Origin: Youngiibacter multivorans
GTDB taxonomy: Bacteria > Bacillota > Clostridia > Clostridiales > Clostridiaceae
Reading direction: 5' to 3'
DNA length: 64,000 bases
NCBI RefSeq assembly: GCF_017873395.1
Contig: NZ_JAGGKC010000001.1
Coordinates: 124,001 to 188,000 of the forward strand
A program made the translations under genes and the position numbers. The notes beneath the pieces were generated by a model. It saw only the letters and a program-made list of their open reading frames with translations, had not been told where the DNA came from and did no database searches. This document shows positions 62,480 to 64,000 of this stretch, piece by piece. How positions within the stretch are numbered: position 1 is the first letter of the stretch; each line of letters opens with the position of its first letter.

Positions 62480-63479
62480 GTTCTTCGGGTGGAGGACTGT
62501 AAAAACTTCAATAGGTGCAGCTGTATCAATGATTGTCGCATCAGCAATCGGACTAGATTACAGTGTAGCTGCCGGTGTCATCACAATCCTAAGCGTTCAG
62601 AATACAAAGAAGAAGTCCCTTGACCTTGCGGTCATGAGAATTGGATCAATGCTGCTTGCACTCTTAATTGGAGCCGCTGCATTCACTCTTTTAGGTTATT
62701 CCGCAGTCGCATATGGAGTATATCTGCTGTTCTTCATCCCAAGCGCAGCAGCCTTAGGCTTCAATGACGGAATCGTTCCAAGCTCGGTGCTTGTGACGCA
62801 CCTTCTGCTTGAGAGGTCGGTATCATTGCCTCTTCTGGGAAATGAAGTCATGCTCATGGTAATCGGGGCAGGAGTCGGGATAATCCTCAACATATACATG
62901 CCTAAACTGGAAAAGCAGCTGAACAATGATGTGGTGGAAATAGAGAGACTAATGAAGAGGGTGCTTTCCAGCATGTCAGTAAGCCTGTCTACCCAGACAG
63001 TGCCGCTTGATGAGGAGAAGCTCTACAAGGAGCTTGATGGAAAGCTGAAAGCAGGATATGAGAGAGCCTTGAAGGATGCCGGAAATCATCTTGTCAAAGA
63101 TGTCAGGTATTACCTGAAATATATGGAGATGAGAAGTGTCCAGTTCGGGATAATGAGGAACATGAGGAAGCTTTTCGAGAGACTCGGCGAGTCCTATGAG
63201 CAGACTAAGCTTGTGGCAGCACTTACAGACCTGGTAGCTGACCAGTTCCACGAATCAAATACTGCCAGAGAGCTTCTTGAAGACCTGCACGGCTACAAGG
63301 AGATATTCAGGAACATGGAGCTTCCAAAGTCCAGGGATGAATTCGAGGTCAGAGCAGCACTATTCCAGTATATCAATGAGCTGGAGCAGCTGCTTGACGT
63401 GAAGAGAGAATTTGTGGCAAGTCTTGACGATGAAGATACAGAGAGATTCAGGACTACTCTATCTGAGAGCAGAAACTAA
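62466..63479 (+). CDS. Aromatic acid exporter family protein (ArAE/FUSC-like)
   Basis: 337 residues. About six membrane helices at 10-150 ('IGAAVSMIVASAIGLDYSVAAGVITILSVQNTKKKSLDLA', 'AAALGFNDGIVPSSVLVTHLLLER', 'MLMVIGAGVGIILNIYM') and a long cytoplasmic helical C-terminal domain. Typical of ArAE family 1 proteins of Firmicutes, thought to export aromatic or other weak acids. Translation is coupled to the upstream marR, suggesting induction by the exported compound. Confidence 0.88.
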   Translation: MRISRFFGWRTVKTSIGAAVSMIVASAIGLDYSVAAGVITILSVQNTKKKSLDLAVMRIGSMLLALLIGAAAFTLLGYSAVAYGVYLLFFIPSAAALGFNDGIVPSSVLVTHLLLERSVSLPLLGNEVMLMVIGAGVGIILNIYMPKLEKQLNNDVVEIERLMKRVLSSMSVSLSTQTVPLDEEKLYKELDGKLKAGYERALKDAGNHLVKDVRYYLKYMEMRSVQFGIMRNMRKLFERLGESYEQTKLVAALTDLVADQFHESNTARELLEDLHGYKEIFRNMELPKSRDEFEVRAALFQYINELEQLLDVKREFVASLDDEDTERFRTTLSESRN

Positions 63480-63493
63480 GATCAGAAAATATG

Positions 63494-63535
63494 AATGGAT
63501 GCAGTCGCTTAAGGGTATGAGCTTCTGCATCCATT
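63494..63535. terminator. Bidirectional hairpin between exporter and xre genes
   Basis: AATGGATGCAG (63494-63504) pairs perfectly with CTGCATCCATT (63525-63535), loop 20 nt. It touches the stop codon of the convergent xre gene. Confidence 0.7.
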
Positions 63536-63885
63536 TATGGTTTATTCTTGCTTTTATTCAGAGAGGACCTCTTGTACTCCAGGAATTTTATGACATCCTG
63601 CTTGTCCTCATCAGGCCAGAGGTTGAAGTCATTCAGGTAGGGATCTAAAATTTCGTAGGTGGATTTCTTCTCGAATATCTTGTCTGCTTCATTCGGATCC
63701 ATAACTTCACCTATAGGTAAGTTCAGGGCTTTACCGAGCTTCAGGGTATTCTCAAGTGAAGGATTGCTCCTTCCACGCTCTATGTCGCTAAGGAAGCTGA
63801 CAGAGATCCCTGCAAGATTTGCAACCTGACGCTGTGTCATATTAAGTTCGATTCTTCTGTGGCGAATCCTATCCCCGATGTTCAT
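63535..63885 (-). CDS. XRE-family (Cro/CI-type) transcriptional regulator
   Basis: 116 residues. Helix-turn-helix at 5-60: 'IGDRIRHRRIELNMTQRQVANLAGISVSFLSDIERGRSNPSLENTLKLGKAL'. The C-terminal 55 residues are polar and helical, without a known effector domain. GGAGAT lies 7 nt before the ATG. It is monocistronic, and a 15-bp palindrome at 63901-63915, 16 nt upstream of the start, is the likely autoregulatory site. No adjacent toxin gene is seen. Confidence 0.88.
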   Translation of the reverse strand: MNIGDRIRHRRIELNMTQRQVANLAGISVSFLSDIERGRSNPSLENTLKLGKALNLPIGEVMDPNEADKIFEKKSTYEILDPYLNDFNLWPDEDKQDVIKFLEYKRSSLNKSKNKP

Positions 63886-63900
63886 CCAAATCTCCTTAAT

Positions 63901-63915
63901 TCCGTATATTACGGA
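63901..63915. promoter_or_regulatory. Palindromic operator of the xre gene
   Basis: TCCGTATATTACGGA, perfect 6-3-6 dyad. TTGACA follows on the plus strand at 63919-63924, so a divergent promoter reading out of the window is possible. Autoregulation is inferred from position. Confidence 0.6.
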
Positions 63916-64000
63916 TTATTGACATATAAAGTATACAACAAAGGAAGTATATTTTGAAGCTGTAATCTATACGTTGTAAACGTAATATAACCTTGAAATT

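Noticed and set aside
63535..63885. Toxin-antitoxin system with the XRE regulator as antitoxin.
   Set aside because: No small toxin-like frame lies on either side within the window.

Overview
The window looks like chromosomal DNA of a low-GC Gram-positive anaerobe of the class Clostridia; the genus cannot be fixed from this sequence. The signs are strong AGGAGG-type ribosome sites, AT-rich spacers, clostridial families (DUF2200, DUF4317, YegP-type DUF1508, single-domain OYE with a Cys cluster) and Firmicutes-style GntR, MarR and TetR regulators. No rRNA, tRNA or CRISPR array was seen.

Region 1 (about 1-31 kb) is a stress island that has been repeatedly duplicated and eroded. Its core is a small cassette: promoter, TetR-type palindrome, tetR, YggT-like membrane protein, LEA-like amphipathic Lys/Glu protein, dodecin, a short hairpin, and a 21-27-residue single-helix membrane peptide. 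The only complete copy is at 4.6-7.0 kb. Partial copies lie at 2.0-3.9, 17.9-19.5 and 23.4-24.9 kb, and a further LEA fragment at 27.8 kb. Between and after the copies sit stress or storage genes: YegP, cyanophycin synthetase, dnaK-cbpA-cbpM, superoxide dismutase, a large-subunit catalase and a patatin. The same region holds a MarR/Fe-S reductase/old-yellow-enzyme operon, a GntP permease, an esterase and many gene remnants (flavodoxin, DUF4317, SDR, a DUF2200/OYE chimera).

Region 2 (30.6-39 kb) is an acid-sugar utilisation locus. A FadR-type GntR regulator faces an operon of three enolase-superfamily dehydratases and a complete TRAP transporter. The operon has a clear TTGACA-N17-TATACT promoter overlapped by a 15-bp-arm inverted repeat.

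Region 3 (39.4-52.9 kb) is an expanded fructoselysine (frl) system for Amadori compounds: FrlA permease, two overlapping GntR/UTRA regulators, FrlB deglycase, two FrlD kinases and two FrlC-type epimerases. Added to these are two amidohydrolases, a BtpA/SgcQ protein, an FGGY kinase and a YjbQ protein, which are not in the Escherichia coli frl operon and suggest a wider, undescribed pathway.

Region 4 (53.5-61.4 kb) is a complete Wadjet (Jet) plasmid-defence operon in the order jetD-jetA-jetB-jetC, with overlapping genes. It is followed by a divergent RlmH-like SPOUT protein, a MarR/aromatic-acid-exporter pair and an XRE regulator with a palindromic operator.
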